Positions 7,607 to 16,853 of a DNA stretch of 64,000 nt are shown here, piece after piece. The stretch comes from RI-153 sp041391225 (GTDB taxonomy: Bacteria; Chloroflexota; Anaerolineae; Caldilineales; Caldilineaceae): the NCBI GenBank assembly GCA_041391225.1, contig JAWKOL010000011.1, positions 1-64,000 on the forward strand, in the 5' to 3' direction. The translations under genes and the position numbers were made by a program. The notes beneath the pieces were generated by a model. The model was not told the DNA's origin. It did no database searches and saw nothing but the letters and a program-made list of their open reading frames with translations. Position 1 is the stretch's first letter. Each line of letters begins with the position of its first letter.

Positions 7607-9763
7607 ATGCGTGTGATTCAGGCGGAAGACCTCTACCAGTTGCAGACGGTCAACGATCCGCAGATTTCGCCCGACGGGCAGCAGGTGCTCTACGTGCAGC
7701 AGCGCGTGGATCGCAAGACTGAGAAGAAATTCACCAACCTGTGGCTCGTCCCCGGTGACGGGGGGACGCCGCGGCAGTTCACCTTCGGCGATCAGCGAGA
7801 TTCGATGCCGCGCTGGTCGCCCGACGGCAAGCTGCTGGCCTACCTGGCTGCCGTCCCCGCGGGGGACGCGCCGCCCGGTCCCCCGCCCGCGGTGACGGTG
7901 GTAGATCGCGGCGCGCAGTTGCACATCCTCGACGTGGAAAGCGGCGGCGTCTACGTGATGACGCGGCTGCGCGGCGGTGTGATGGCCCCCGAATGGTCGC
8001 CCGACGGCACGCAGATCGCCTTCGTCACCTACGTCGATCCGGCGCTGGGGCTGGAAACGCTTACCGATGCGCCACCCGCCGACGACGCCTACACGAAATT
8101 CAGCCGTGATGTGCTCGTCACCAGTCGCGTGCGCTGGAAGTTCGACAACATCGGTCACCTGGGCGAGTATCGGCGGCAGATTGCCACGCTTGCGATTGAT
8201 CCGGCGACGTTGGCTGCGCCGGCAGCGCCTATCCTGCGCACACAGGAAAAGGCCGATCTGGCCCCACCCGCCTGGTCGCCCGATGGCCGTACGCTGGCTA
8301 CGGCGGGCAACCTCGACGACGACGGCGAATTGGTACGCAGCAGCAAAGTCTATCTCGTCGATCTCACCGTCCCCGCGCCGGTGACGCCGCGCCCGCTGTT
8401 CCGCCTGGAAGAGATGCGCAGCAGTGATCTGGCCTGGTCGCCCGATGGACACACGCTGGCGGTGTGCGGCCACAATGATCCGGTGATCGGTCACTACGGC
8501 AACCAGTATCTCTGGCTCGTGGACGTGTCCACGGGCGAGGGGACCAACGCCACCGCCTGGCTGGATCGGGCGCTGGGCGACTACTCGCGCAATTCCGACA
8601 TGCGTCGATACGGCGGCGACGACGGTCCGCGCTGGATCGACGGCGGCAAGCGTTTGCTTGTCCTCGTGAACGAGGGCGGCTCCGTCTTCTTGGCCGAAAT
8701 CGACCCCGCGGCGCAGACGATGACGCCTCTCACCAGTGGTCGCCAGTCCGTCATCGCCTTTACGGTGGACCGGAGCGAAGTTGCCGCGGTTCTACTCATC
8801 GCCGACGACATGAACCCCGGGGATCTTTACCGACTGAAAATAGAACGCGGGTTGAGCGGATTGGGCGGATCGGAGCGGATTTCAGAAGAAAAAATCAGAT
8901 CTGATCCGCTCAATCCGCCCGATCCGCGTTCTATCCAACGCCTCACGCGCATCAACGCTGAGTTGTTCGACGAATTAGAAATGACCGAGCCGATCCGGTT
9001 CTGGGCGCAGTCGGGCGATGTGCAGATCGATTCGTGGCTGATCCCGCCGGTGGGTGCGGAGCCGGGCAAGCGCTACCCGGTGATCCTCTACACCGGCGGC
9101 GGGCCGGGCGGCATGCGCGCCAGCGTCTTCTGCCACGAGTTTCATCTCTACGCCGCGCAAGGATACGCCGTCCTCCACTGCAACACGCGCGGCAACCACG
9201 GCTACGGGCAAGACTTTTCCACGCCGACGCGGGGTGCGTGGGGCGATCTGGACACGTTGGACAACATGGCGTCCTTGCGCGCTGCGTGCGCACAGTTCGA
9301 CTTCATCGATCCTGAGCGGACAGCGGTGGCAGGGGGCAGCTACGGCGGCTACATGGCCACGTGGATCATCAGCCGCTACCCCGAATTCAAGGCCGCCGTG
9401 GTGGATCGCTGTCTCTTCAACCGTCACTCGTTCAACGGCGTGGGCGACATCGGCTTCCTGCTCGACCGCGTGGAATTCGACAAGCAACTGCCCTGGGAAA
9501 ACCCGCAGCGCTACCTGGAACGCTCGCCCATGTCGGGCATTGCCGGCGTCAAAACGCCCACCCTCGTCGTCCACTCCGCCGAAGATCTGCGCTGTCCTGT
9601 GGACCAGGGGGAGCAGCTTTACATGGCGCTGCACCGTGTCGGCGTGCCAACCAAACTCGTCCGCTTCCCCAACGAAAGCCACGAACTGAGCAGAAGTGGG
9701 CGTCCGTGGCACCGGATCTTCCGGTTGGAACAGTATCTGGCGTGGTTTGAGGAGTGGTTATGA
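7607..9763 (+). CDS. S9 family acylaminoacyl/prolyl oligopeptidase
   Basis: Serine peptidase of the S9 family, 718 residues from the ATG at 7607, chosen because AAGGAG lies 7 bases upstream. An N-terminal seven-bladed propeller is shown by repeated WSPDG blades (PRWSPDGKLLAY, EWSPDGTQIAF, AWSPDGRTLATA, AWSPDGHTLAVC). The C-terminal alpha/beta hydrolase has the oxyanion strand (GGGPGGMRA), the nucleophile elbow GGSYGGYM, the acid HSAEDLRCP and the His in ESHELSRSG. No signal peptide is seen, so it is probably cytosolic and acts on peptides or acylated peptides imported by the transporter upstream. Residues about 411-443 are encoded by an inserted GCGGAT-word palindrome, between the propeller and the catalytic domain. 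Confidence 0.94.
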   Translation: MRVIQAEDLYQLQTVNDPQISPDGQQVLYVQQRVDRKTEKKFTNLWLVPGDGGTPRQFTFGDQRDSMPRWSPDGKLLAYLAAVPAGDAPPGPPPAVTVVDRGAQLHILDVESGGVYVMTRLRGGVMAPEWSPDGTQIAFVTYVDPALGLETLTDAPPADDAYTKFSRDVLVTSRVRWKFDNIGHLGEYRRQIATLAIDPATLAAPAAPILRTQEKADLAPPAWSPDGRTLATAGNLDDDGELVRSSKVYLVDLTVPAPVTPRPLFRLEEMRSSDLAWSPDGHTLAVCGHNDPVIGHYGNQYLWLVDVSTGEGTNATAWLDRALGDYSRNSDMRRYGGDDGPRWIDGGKRLLVLVNEGGSVFLAEIDPAAQTMTPLTSGRQSVIAFTVDRSEVAAVLLIADDMNPGDLYRLKIERGLSGLGGSERISEEKIRSDPLNPPDPRSIQRLTRINAELFDELEMTEPIRFWAQSGDVQIDSWLIPPVGAEPGKRYPVILYTGGGPGGMRASVFCHEFHLYAAQGYAVLHCNTRGNHGYGQDFSTPTRGAWGDLDTLDNMASLRAACAQFDFIDPERTAVAGGSYGGYMATWIISRYPEFKAAVVDRCLFNRHSFNGVGDIGFLLDRVEFDKQLPWENPQRYLERSPMSGIAGVKTPTLVVHSAEDLRCPVDQGEQLYMALHRVGVPTKLVRFPNESHELSRSGRPWHRIFRLEQYLAWFEEWL
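8840..8934. repeat. GCGGAT-word palindrome, copy 2 (in frame inside the S9 gene)
   Basis: This 95-base element has four GCGGRT words in the left half and complementary words in the right half, ending GTTCTAT. The arms are imperfect and differ mostly by transitions. It is read in the same frame as copy 1 (KIERGLSGLGG ... DPRSI) and keeps the 718-residue frame open. Confidence 0.9.
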
Positions 9764-9828
9764 AGATGATGAGATGATGGGATGATGAGATGATGGCGTG
9801 ATGTCAATCCCATCATCTCATCATCTTC
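9762..9828. repeat. Perfect 20 bp GATGATGAGATGATGGG palindrome
   Basis: Arms 9762-9781 and 9809-9828 are perfectly complementary. A second copy of the word occupies the loop. The left arm starts within the TGA stop codon (9761-9763) of the S9 peptidase gene. Confidence 0.85.
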
Positions 9829-9906
9829 TTTCCCCTTCAACACCCGGGACAGCACACAAAACGCGCAACCCAATCATCATTCATCACTTTCCGAAAGGAC
9901 CCACCC

Positions 9907-11025
9907 ATGCCATCTCCAGTAACAATCGGCGATATCACTGTCAACCCCGGCGAGCGCGGTTTCAGCTATCTGCACATCGGCACCCTGGCCGGGGGAACGG
10001 AAGTGCGCATCCCCTATCAGGTCATCGTCGGCGCGGAGGACGGGCCAACGCTCTGCCTCGAATCGACCATGCACGGCTGGGAGCCGATGGGCGCGGAGAT
10101 CATCCGCCGCGCCACGCAGCGCATCGATCCGAAGACGTTGAAGGGAACGGTGCTGTGTATTCCACTGGCCAGCCCCATGACCATCGAATTCGGCGGCACG
10201 ATTGAGAGCGCGGGTATGCGCGTCAACCCGGTGGACGTCCTCGATCTCAACCGTGTGTGGCCGGGCAAGAATGTCAATGCCTGGCTGACGGAGCAGATCG
10301 CCTACCACCTGTGGACCGAAATCGTGAGCAAGGCCGATTTCATCGTGGACATGCACGACGGTACCGGCGCCTGCGACGAACTGCCTGTGGCCTTCCCGCA
10401 GGCGTTCCCCAGCGATCCGGCCGTGGCTATCGGCGGCGGCGTGGCCGACGGCACGGGCACGGACGCATCCGAAGTCGCAGCGCGCATCACCACCGAGTAC
10501 CTCGACGACATGAAGGCCAAGATCCGCGAAATGTCCATCGCCTGGGGTTCGCCCGTGATCTGGTGGCGCGAAAAGCCCATCAACCCGGCCATGCTCTCGG
10601 GCCAGTGCGCCATCAACGGCATCGTGCCGCTGGTGGTGGAGTGCGGCGGTGGCGGCATGATCGACTTCACCATTGACCAGGGCGCGGAGTGTACGCTCAA
10701 CATCCTCAAGCACCTGGGCATGATGGACGGCGATCCAGTGCTGCCGAAGAAGCAGATCATGGTGGAAAATTACGTCGTCTATCGCTCGCTCAGCGGCGGC
10801 TTCTACATCCAGGAAGAGGGCATTGAGCTGGGCATGACGCTGACCAAAGGACAGGTGATCGGCCGCGTCGTCGATCCGCTGACCAGCGAAGTGCGCGAGA
10901 CCTGCACCTCGCCCGTCAACGGCATGTTGATCAGCCGGCGCGTGCGCATGCCCATCAACCCCGGCGGCTACATCGCCCACATCGCCGACACCGACTCGGT
11001 GATCTGGTCGCAGGAGAACAGTTAA
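9907..11025 (+). CDS. Succinylglutamate desuccinylase/aspartoacylase-family deacylase
   Basis: Zinc-dependent M14-like hydrolase of the AstE/AspA family, 372 residues, normally removing an acyl group from an amino acid. The zinc-ligand pair is visible as MHGWEP (His and Glu three apart) near residue 58, with the third ligand in VDMHDGTG near 150 and the substrate-binding arginine region in DLNRVWPGK. The start is supported by AAAGGA 8 bases upstream. Only 3 bases separate its stop from the amidohydrolase ATG at 11029, so the two are co-transcribed. With the peptidases upstream it may release amino acids from acylated products. The substrate is not known. Confidence 0.88.
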   Translation: MPSPVTIGDITVNPGERGFSYLHIGTLAGGTEVRIPYQVIVGAEDGPTLCLESTMHGWEPMGAEIIRRATQRIDPKTLKGTVLCIPLASPMTIEFGGTIESAGMRVNPVDVLDLNRVWPGKNVNAWLTEQIAYHLWTEIVSKADFIVDMHDGTGACDELPVAFPQAFPSDPAVAIGGGVADGTGTDASEVAARITTEYLDDMKAKIREMSIAWGSPVIWWREKPINPAMLSGQCAINGIVPLVVECGGGGMIDFTIDQGAECTLNILKHLGMMDGDPVLPKKQIMVENYVVYRSLSGGFYIQEEGIELGMTLTKGQVIGRVVDPLTSEVRETCTSPVNGMLISRRVRMPINPGGYIAHIADTDSVIWSQENS

Positions 11026-11028
11026 CCC

Positions 11029-12423
11029 ATGCGTACCCTGATCCAGGGCGGCTGGATCGTCGGCTACCAGGACGGTCATCACGCCATTTTGCGTGACGGC
11101 GTCGTCGTGCTCGAAGAGGACCGCGTGATCTACGTCGGTCCTCGCTTCGACGGCGACGTGGATCGCACCATCGACGCCCGCGGCAAGCTGGTGTCGCCCG
11201 GCTTCGTCAACGCCCACGCGCTGGCGAACCTGGACGTGCAGACGCTTGTCCTCGACCGCGGGGAAGGCGGGCTGGCATCCACCGCGGCGCTGGCGCTGCA
11301 CGGCGAAGGATCGGCCATGTTCGCGGGCGATCACCTGGCGGCCAGCGCCCGATTTTCCATCGCCCAACTGCTCAAGAACGGGTCGACGACCATCGTGGAG
11401 ATCACCACGATGGCCCCGGTCCGCTTCGAGGTCTCGCGCGACGAGGTCCCCGCTCTGGTGGATGCGGCGGCGGAGATGGGCGCGCGGCTCTATGTGTCCC
11501 ACAAATTCCGCAGCGGCAAACGCTACCGCGACGGCCGCGGCGTCGGCCACTACCACTGGGACGAAGACGCCGGGCGCGTCGGGCTCGACTACGGCGCGCA
11601 GATCGTGCGCCGCTACGAGGGGACGCACGGCGACCGCATCCGCACCATGATCTTCCCCTACCAGTTCGACGCCTGCTCGCCCGAGCTGCTGGCCGCGGCC
11701 AAACGCACAGCGGATGAGTTGAACGTCCCCATTCACCTGCACACGTCGCAGACGCTCTTTGAGTTTCACGATTCGTTGCGGCGGCACGGGGCGACGCCGG
11801 TGCAGGTGCTTGATCGCATCGGCTTCCTCAACGAGCGCACGATCCTTACCCACGTCATCTACACCACGGCGCACCCACAGTCGGGGTTCGCCAACGGAGA
11901 CGACAGCGATCTGCGCATCTTGGCCGAGCGCGGCGCGCATGTGGTTCACTGTCCTGTGGTCTATGCGCGGCGAGATCGCATTCTCGACTCGTTTTCGCGC
12001 TACCGGGCGCGGGGCATCAACGTTGCCCTGGGCACCGACACTTTCCTACAGGACATGATCGAAGAGATGCGCTGGGCCGCCATCGGCAGCAAGTGGCAGG
12101 ATCGCGACGCCAACAGCGGCAGCGCCGCCGACGTCTTCAACGCAGCCACGCTAGATGGGGCCAAAGCGCTGGGCCGTGACGATCTCGGTCGCCTCGCTCC
12201 CGGCGCCAAGGCGGACGTGATCATCGTCGATTTCCGTCAACTGCACATCGGCCCGGTGGACGATCCCATCCGCACCCTCGTCTACGCCGCGGACGGCGGC
12301 GACGTGGAAAACCGTCTTCGTGGACGGCAAAATCGTGGTCGACGCCGGCAAGATCGTGGGCCTCGACGAGGACAAACTGCGGCAGACGCGTGGCGGCGCA
12401 TTTGTGGCAGAAAGAGAAGATGA
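11029..12423 (+). CDS. ATZ/TRZ-like amidohydrolase, C-terminus frameshifted
   Basis: Metal-dependent hydrolase of the amidohydrolase superfamily (cytosine deaminase / chlorohydrolase-like), about 450 residues. Landmarks are the beta-sandwich start (VVVLEEDRVIYVG), metal-site strand VNAHALAN, HLHTSQT, ILTHVIYT, and GTDTFLQD for the last aspartate. The last 40 or so residues are out of frame. Removing one A from the AAAA run at about 12308-12311 restores the expected ending TVFVDGKIVVDAGKIVG and would move the stop to about 12481, inside a GATGATGG palindrome. It follows the deacylase gene closely and is related to the protein at 12581-14083, so a tandem pair acting on similar amides is likely. 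Confidence 0.85.
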   Translation: MRTLIQGGWIVGYQDGHHAILRDGVVVLEEDRVIYVGPRFDGDVDRTIDARGKLVSPGFVNAHALANLDVQTLVLDRGEGGLASTAALALHGEGSAMFAGDHLAASARFSIAQLLKNGSTTIVEITTMAPVRFEVSRDEVPALVDAAAEMGARLYVSHKFRSGKRYRDGRGVGHYHWDEDAGRVGLDYGAQIVRRYEGTHGDRIRTMIFPYQFDACSPELLAAAKRTADELNVPIHLHTSQTLFEFHDSLRRHGATPVQVLDRIGFLNERTILTHVIYTTAHPQSGFANGDDSDLRILAERGAHVVHCPVVYARRDRILDSFSRYRARGINVALGTDTFLQDMIEEMRWAAIGSKWQDRDANSGSAADVFNAATLDGAKALGRDDLGRLAPGAKADVIIVDFRQLHIGPVDDPIRTLVYAADGGDVENRLRGRQNRGRRRQDRGPRRGQTAADAWRRICGRKRR

Positions 12424-12477
12424 TGGGGTGAGGGGTGGCAAGGTGATCTTGTCATTGGCGTGTTGGTTTGGAAATCG

Positions 12478-12562
12478 CTGATGATGGGATGATGAGGATG
12501 ATGTACTTCAACACTCGTCACCCCATCATCTCCATCATCCTCATCATCTCATCATCTCAACT
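12478..12562. repeat. GATGATGG-word palindrome between amidohydrolase genes
   Basis: Left words GATGATGGGATGATGAGG (from 12478) and right words CCCCATCATCTCCATCATCC (from about 12520) are complementary but degenerate. Upstream at 12426-12445 is GAGGGGTGGCAAGGTGAT, a word also found at 48673-48705. Confidence 0.7.
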
Positions 12563-12580
12563 CCACCAAGGATCTTTCCA

Positions 12581-14083
12581 ATGTCAACAACCCTCCTCGA
12601 CCACGGTGACGTCGTCGCCTACATCAACGGTGAACACACTGTCCTGCGCGATGCTCAGGTGGTTTACGATGGGGATCGCATCGTCTTCGTGGGGCGCGGC
12701 TACGACGGCGCGGTGGATCAGCACGTTGACGCCCGCGGCAAGCTGGTGATCCCCGGACTGATCAACCATCACATGGCGTTTGGCATCCACATGCAGATGT
12801 ACCGGCTGGATCGGGCGCGGCCTAATTTTTTCAACTCAGGGCTGGGCTTCGGTGTGCAGTCGGAGAAAGCGTACCACGGCGGTGGTCCTCGGTCCGAGGA
12901 TTGGCGCGCCAGCGCCGCCTTCGCCATGACCAGCGCGCTGCGCAGCGGCACCACCACCTTCCTCATGGTGCCCAACTACGGCAGTCACCCCTACCGCGGC
13001 CGCGTGGGGACGGACCAGGATCTGGTCGACGTGACCGCGGCTTCGGGGCTGCGCGCGTATTTGTCCTTGCCGCACATGTCGGGCATCGCCCGCGGCAAAG
13101 AGGACGGCACACTGGAATGGGTTCGTCTCGACGCGGCGGGCTGGGAAGGGCTGGAACATGCCGTCGACTTTGCGCGCACCCACAACGGCGCAGCGGACGA
13201 CCGCATTCGCACCTTCCTCTTCCCGTATCAGGCCGACAATTGCTCGGTGGCGTTGCTGCGCGCCACCAAGGACGCGGCGCGCAACTTGGGCTGTCTGCTC
13301 AAGATCCACACGGCGCAGTACTACCTCGATTTCATCGAGATGATCAGGCGCACGGCGAAGACGCCCATCCAATACCTGGCCGACGCCGATTTCCTGGGGC
13401 CGGAGGTCTGCGTGGCGCACGCCATTTTCACACAGCGTCATCCTTGGCTCCCGTACCCCAAAGACGACGACACCGATACCCGCCTGTTGGTGGAAAGCGG
13501 CGCGTCGGTGGCCCATTGTCCTGTTGTCTACGCGCGGACGGGTTTTGTGCTGCATTCGCTATCGCATTACGTAAGGGCGGGCATCCCCGTGTCGCTGGGG
13601 ACGGACACCTCGCCCCACGACATGTTCATGGAGATGCGCACCGCAGCGCTGCTCAACAAGCTCACCGAAGCCGACGCCACAGCAGGCACGGCGAGCGAAG
13701 TCTTCGACGCGGCCACGATTGGCGGGGCGCGGGCGCTACAACGGGACGATCTCGGTCGGCTAGAGGCCGGAGCCAAGGCCGACATTGTCCTCGTGGATGT
13801 GGATCGCGATCACCTGGCGCCGGTGGCCGCCGTGGACCCGATCCAGGCGCTTGTCTACTGCGCCCGCGGCAAAGACGTCGACACCGTGATCGTGGACGGC
13901 GTCACGCGTGTGCGCGGCGGCGACGTCCTCGGTGCGGACTTCGACACACTCTTCGCTGAGGCCAAGGAGTTCAACCGCCGACTGCACAACAGCGTGGCTG
14001 GATCTGTCTACAAAGGGCAGCCAATAACTGAGTATTATGGTCAGTCATTCCCCATGTGGTCCGAAACCAGCCGCCTACCTTGA
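12581..14083 (+). CDS. ATZ/TRZ-like amidohydrolase
   Basis: Intact 500-residue paralogue of the preceding amidohydrolase. It has the start strand VVYDGDRIVFVG, the metal-strand segment INHHMAFGIH, the His in KIHTAQY, the His in CVAHAIFT, and GTDTSPHDMF for the final Asp. The C-terminal beta-sandwich return (GAKADIVLVDVD, TVIVDGVTRV) is complete, which shows what the upstream copy has lost. AAGGATC lies 7 bases before the ATG. A hairpin terminator at 14124-14153 ends the transcript. The amide substrate is not recognisable. Confidence 0.9.
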   Translation: MSTTLLDHGDVVAYINGEHTVLRDAQVVYDGDRIVFVGRGYDGAVDQHVDARGKLVIPGLINHHMAFGIHMQMYRLDRARPNFFNSGLGFGVQSEKAYHGGGPRSEDWRASAAFAMTSALRSGTTTFLMVPNYGSHPYRGRVGTDQDLVDVTAASGLRAYLSLPHMSGIARGKEDGTLEWVRLDAAGWEGLEHAVDFARTHNGAADDRIRTFLFPYQADNCSVALLRATKDAARNLGCLLKIHTAQYYLDFIEMIRRTAKTPIQYLADADFLGPEVCVAHAIFTQRHPWLPYPKDDDTDTRLLVESGASVAHCPVVYARTGFVLHSLSHYVRAGIPVSLGTDTSPHDMFMEMRTAALLNKLTEADATAGTASEVFDAATIGGARALQRDDLGRLEAGAKADIVLVDVDRDHLAPVAAVDPIQALVYCARGKDVDTVIVDGVTRVRGGDVLGADFDTLFAEAKEFNRRLHNSVAGSVYKGQPITEYYGQSFPMWSETSRLP

Positions 14084-14123
14084 CGTTCCCCTATATTCAC
14101 ACAATCCTACAGCAGCAGGACAC

Positions 14124-14153
14124 ACCCGTCGGGCCTCAGAATGCCCGGCGGGT
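14124..14153 (+). terminator. Hairpin terminator after the amidohydrolase gene
   Basis: The stem 14124-14134 with 14143-14153 (11 bp, one mismatch) is followed by TTTCCTATTTCT. Confidence 0.75.
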
Positions 14154-14423
14154 TTCCTATTTCTAGTAGCCCAATAACTTACACAAATCGCAATACGATT
14201 ATACACCCAACACTTACAAACCACTACATATTTTGAGTGTTTTATAAATATACGCAACAAACAGGCACAAAAAATTCAACAAAATCGCCAATATTCAAAA
14301 AACAACAGAGCCAAACCTAAACCAACAGGCAATCAGCACTATAGACAGCTTCGATCCCTCACGATAGTTTAAGAAAGACGAATTTTTCTGTGAGCCTCCA
14401 ATATCACATGAGGGACACTCCAA
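14154..14423. other. AT-rich leader before the repeat-protein genes
   Basis: About 270 bases are far richer in A/T than the rest of the window and hold no credible open frame. It includes several A-runs and TTTTATAAATATA near 14240. It probably carries the promoter of the gene at 14424, but no convincing -35/-10 pair could be chosen. Confidence 0.5.
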
Positions 14424-16787
14424 ATGAATTACCTCCACAGAGCATTTCACTCATTCTTGCTTGTTCTACTTCTCGCCTCTTATTCGCTCCTTATCGCGCC
14501 GTTGCCGGCGGCGGCGCAGGCAGACCAGGTCACCTTCGGCCTCATCCAAGACGGCGGTGATCCGCTGTTGCTCAAGGCCGTGATTTATCCGAACTTCAGT
14601 TCCGCCGACGTTGATATTGCTACGGCGACCTTCACCATCTTGTTGCCCGCCGGCACGGTGACGACCCCAGCCGTGGCCGATGCGCCCAGCAGCGGCACAC
14701 CCACCAACCTCGTCGGCACGTGGAAGGCCCAACGCATCACGCCCGCCGTCTACACAGGGGTGGGCGGTGACGCCGCCGACCTGGCAGGCTATGATCTCTA
14801 CCTGCTCACGCTGCCGGGCATCGTCAGCGAGCTGACCTTCAACAGCGGTGAGGCGCTCCCACTGTTCACATTGCGCCTGCCCAGCGACTGTACGACACAG
14901 CCCGCCGCCGTGCTGACCAACGATGGCGCCATCCAACAGGCGATCCTGTCCACTTTGGGCGCAAACGTCAACAACCAGATGTCTATCAGCGTCGAAGGTT
15001 CGCCGATCCAGGATCTCTACGACGGCAACCAGGCCGGCGCTGTCTCGCTTGCCTGTCCGCTCGTTGACAACGACAGCGACGGCCTGGGTGATGTAGTGGA
15101 CACCGACGACGACAACGACGGCCTCAGCGATAGCGACGAGGGCCTGGTCGGCACCAATCTCCTGGTGGCCGACAGCGACGGCGACGGCGAGAACGACGCC
15201 GCCGAAGTGGGCGCCGACGCCAACAACCCCACCGACAGCGACGGCGACGGCGCTATCGACGCGCTGGAAAGCAGCGTCACCGATGCCGACAGCGACGGCA
15301 CCGCGGATGAAAGCGACGGCGACGACGCCGATCCGTGCGTCCCCGACAACAGCGCAGGCGTCTGCGATCTCGACGGCGACACCCAGATCAACAGCGTAGA
15401 CACCGACGACGATGGCGACAGCTACAGCGACGCCGACGAAAGCGCCGCGGGCAGCAACCCGTACAGCGCCGCCAGCATCCCCGGCGACAACGACGGCGAT
15501 TTCATCAGCGATGTCACCGACACCGACGACGACAACGACGGACTCAGCGACGCCGACGAAGCCACCGCGGGGACGAATCCGCTGGTGGCCGACAGCGACG
15601 GCGACGGCGAAGACGACCCCACCGAAGTCGACGGCGATCCCGCCAATCCGGCAGACGGCGACGGTGACGGCGTCATCGACGCGCTGGACAGCAGCAGCGC
15701 AGACAGCGACAACGACGGCGTCGTAGACGAACTCGACGCGGCCAACGCCGATCCCAACAACGACAGCGACGGCGACGGCGTCAGCAATATCGACGAAAGC
15801 GACGTCCTCGGCACCGATCCGCTGGATACCGACTCTGACAGCAGCCACACCGGCGCCGACGAGAACGACAACGCCACGTCCGACGCCGACGAAGACTTCG
15901 ACGCCGACGGGTTCAGCAACGCAACCGAGTTGGCCGCCGGCGACGATCCACTGAGCAGCCTGGAAGCGCCTGGCGTCTACCTCGCTGTGAAAGTGCTGTT
16001 ACAGGGTGCGCTGCTCGATCCACTCAACCCCACCACACCACTGCCGATGATGCGCGACAGCCTGCGCACCCGCGCCCAGGGCGCCGGGTACACAGGAGAA
16101 TTCCTGCCAGGCGCGTCACCGTACGGCGGCGGTGAAGTGGTGAGCAACGCCGCAACACGCTTCAGCGACGCCGGAAACGACTCGCCGGTAGACTGGGTAC
16201 GCGTGCAACTACGCGACGCCGCCGATCCTACAGTGATCATCAGTTCGGTAGCTGCGCTGGTACAACGCGACGGCGACACCATGACGGTAAGCGGCGGCGC
16301 GAAACTTCGCTTCCTCGGCCCCAATCCAGGTGACTACTTCGTGGCTGTGGATCATCCCAATCACCTTGGCGCCATGACCGCGGCGGCGGTGAACATCGTC
16401 GGCACCGAAATCAACATCGACTTCACCGACATCAACGCCGATTTCTGGCATATCGATGCGCTCTACGATGGCGCAGAGCAGGTGAATATGGGCGGCAAAT
16501 TCGCCCTTTGGGCCGGCGACAGTGGCAACCGTGGCCGCATGGTCTTCGGTGGGCAAGACAACAGCGTCGATCTGATCTTCGAAGCGGTGGACCAGGCGCC
16601 GGACAACACGCTCAAGTTTCCCACCTACATCCTCGACGGCTACCGCAACGAAGATGTCGACCGCAGCGGCAGCACCATCTTCAGCGGCCAGGGCAACGAC
16701 GTCGACTACATCATGAACAACATCGACAATCATCCGTCCAACCCGCTCAGGTTGCCCACCTTTGTCATGCCGGAACAACTTCCCTAA
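14424..16787 (+). CDS. Secreted protein with thrombospondin type 3-like repeats and dockerin-like C-terminus
   Basis: 787 residues. A signal peptide ends near PLPAAAQA (residue 35). Residues about 36-205 form a domain (VTFGLIQDGGDPLLLKAVIY) shared with the next gene and not otherwise recognised. Residues about 210-510 are Asp/Gly repeats of the DSDGDGxxDxxE type, expected to bind many calcium ions and form a stiff rod. The C-terminal part (about 520-787) has a segment TILPAG-free beta domain, then DVDRSGSTIFSGQGNDVDYI, which resembles a dockerin/EF-hand-like ending seen in secreted proteins of other phyla. GAGGGACA upstream supports the start. Probably exported to the cell surface, function unknown. 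Confidence 0.85.
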   Translation: MNYLHRAFHSFLLVLLLASYSLLIAPLPAAAQADQVTFGLIQDGGDPLLLKAVIYPNFSSADVDIATATFTILLPAGTVTTPAVADAPSSGTPTNLVGTWKAQRITPAVYTGVGGDAADLAGYDLYLLTLPGIVSELTFNSGEALPLFTLRLPSDCTTQPAAVLTNDGAIQQAILSTLGANVNNQMSISVEGSPIQDLYDGNQAGAVSLACPLVDNDSDGLGDVVDTDDDNDGLSDSDEGLVGTNLLVADSDGDGENDAAEVGADANNPTDSDGDGAIDALESSVTDADSDGTADESDGDDADPCVPDNSAGVCDLDGDTQINSVDTDDDGDSYSDADESAAGSNPYSAASIPGDNDGDFISDVTDTDDDNDGLSDADEATAGTNPLVADSDGDGEDDPTEVDGDPANPADGDGDGVIDALDSSSADSDNDGVVDELDAANADPNNDSDGDGVSNIDESDVLGTDPLDTDSDSSHTGADENDNATSDADEDFDADGFSNATELAAGDDPLSSLEAPGVYLAVKVLLQGALLDPLNPTTPLPMMRDSLRTRAQGAGYTGEFLPGASPYGGGEVVSNAATRFSDAGNDSPVDWVRVQLRDAADPTVIISSVAALVQRDGDTMTVSGGAKLRFLGPNPGDYFVAVDHPNHLGAMTAAAVNIVGTEINIDFTDINADFWHIDALYDGAEQVNMGGKFALWAGDSGNRGRMVFGGQDNSVDLIFEAVDQAPDNTLKFPTYILDGYRNEDVDRSGSTIFSGQGNDVDYIMNNIDNHPSNPLRLPTFVMPEQLP

Positions 16788-16794
16788 CCCGCCT

Positions 16795-16826
16795 GAGGCC
16801 AAGGATCTCCCCCGGTCCTTGGCCTC
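16795..16826 (+). terminator. Hairpin between the two repeat-protein genes
   Basis: A perfect 11 bp stem (16795-16805 with 16816-16826) has a 10-base loop and no U-run, so it may be an attenuator rather than a full terminator. Confidence 0.55.
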
Positions 16827-16853
16827 GCATGAACACACGAATTGTCACGCCCT

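Noticed and set aside
9877..11949. 690-residue minus-strand open frame
   Set aside because: It lies opposite two recognised genes in the complementary codon phase typical of GC-rich DNA, spans their junction and has no family features.
14466..15848. 460-residue Val/Ala-rich minus-strand frame
   Set aside because: It is the mirror of the GAC/GGC repeat codons of the calcium-repeat gene, with low complexity and no start signals.
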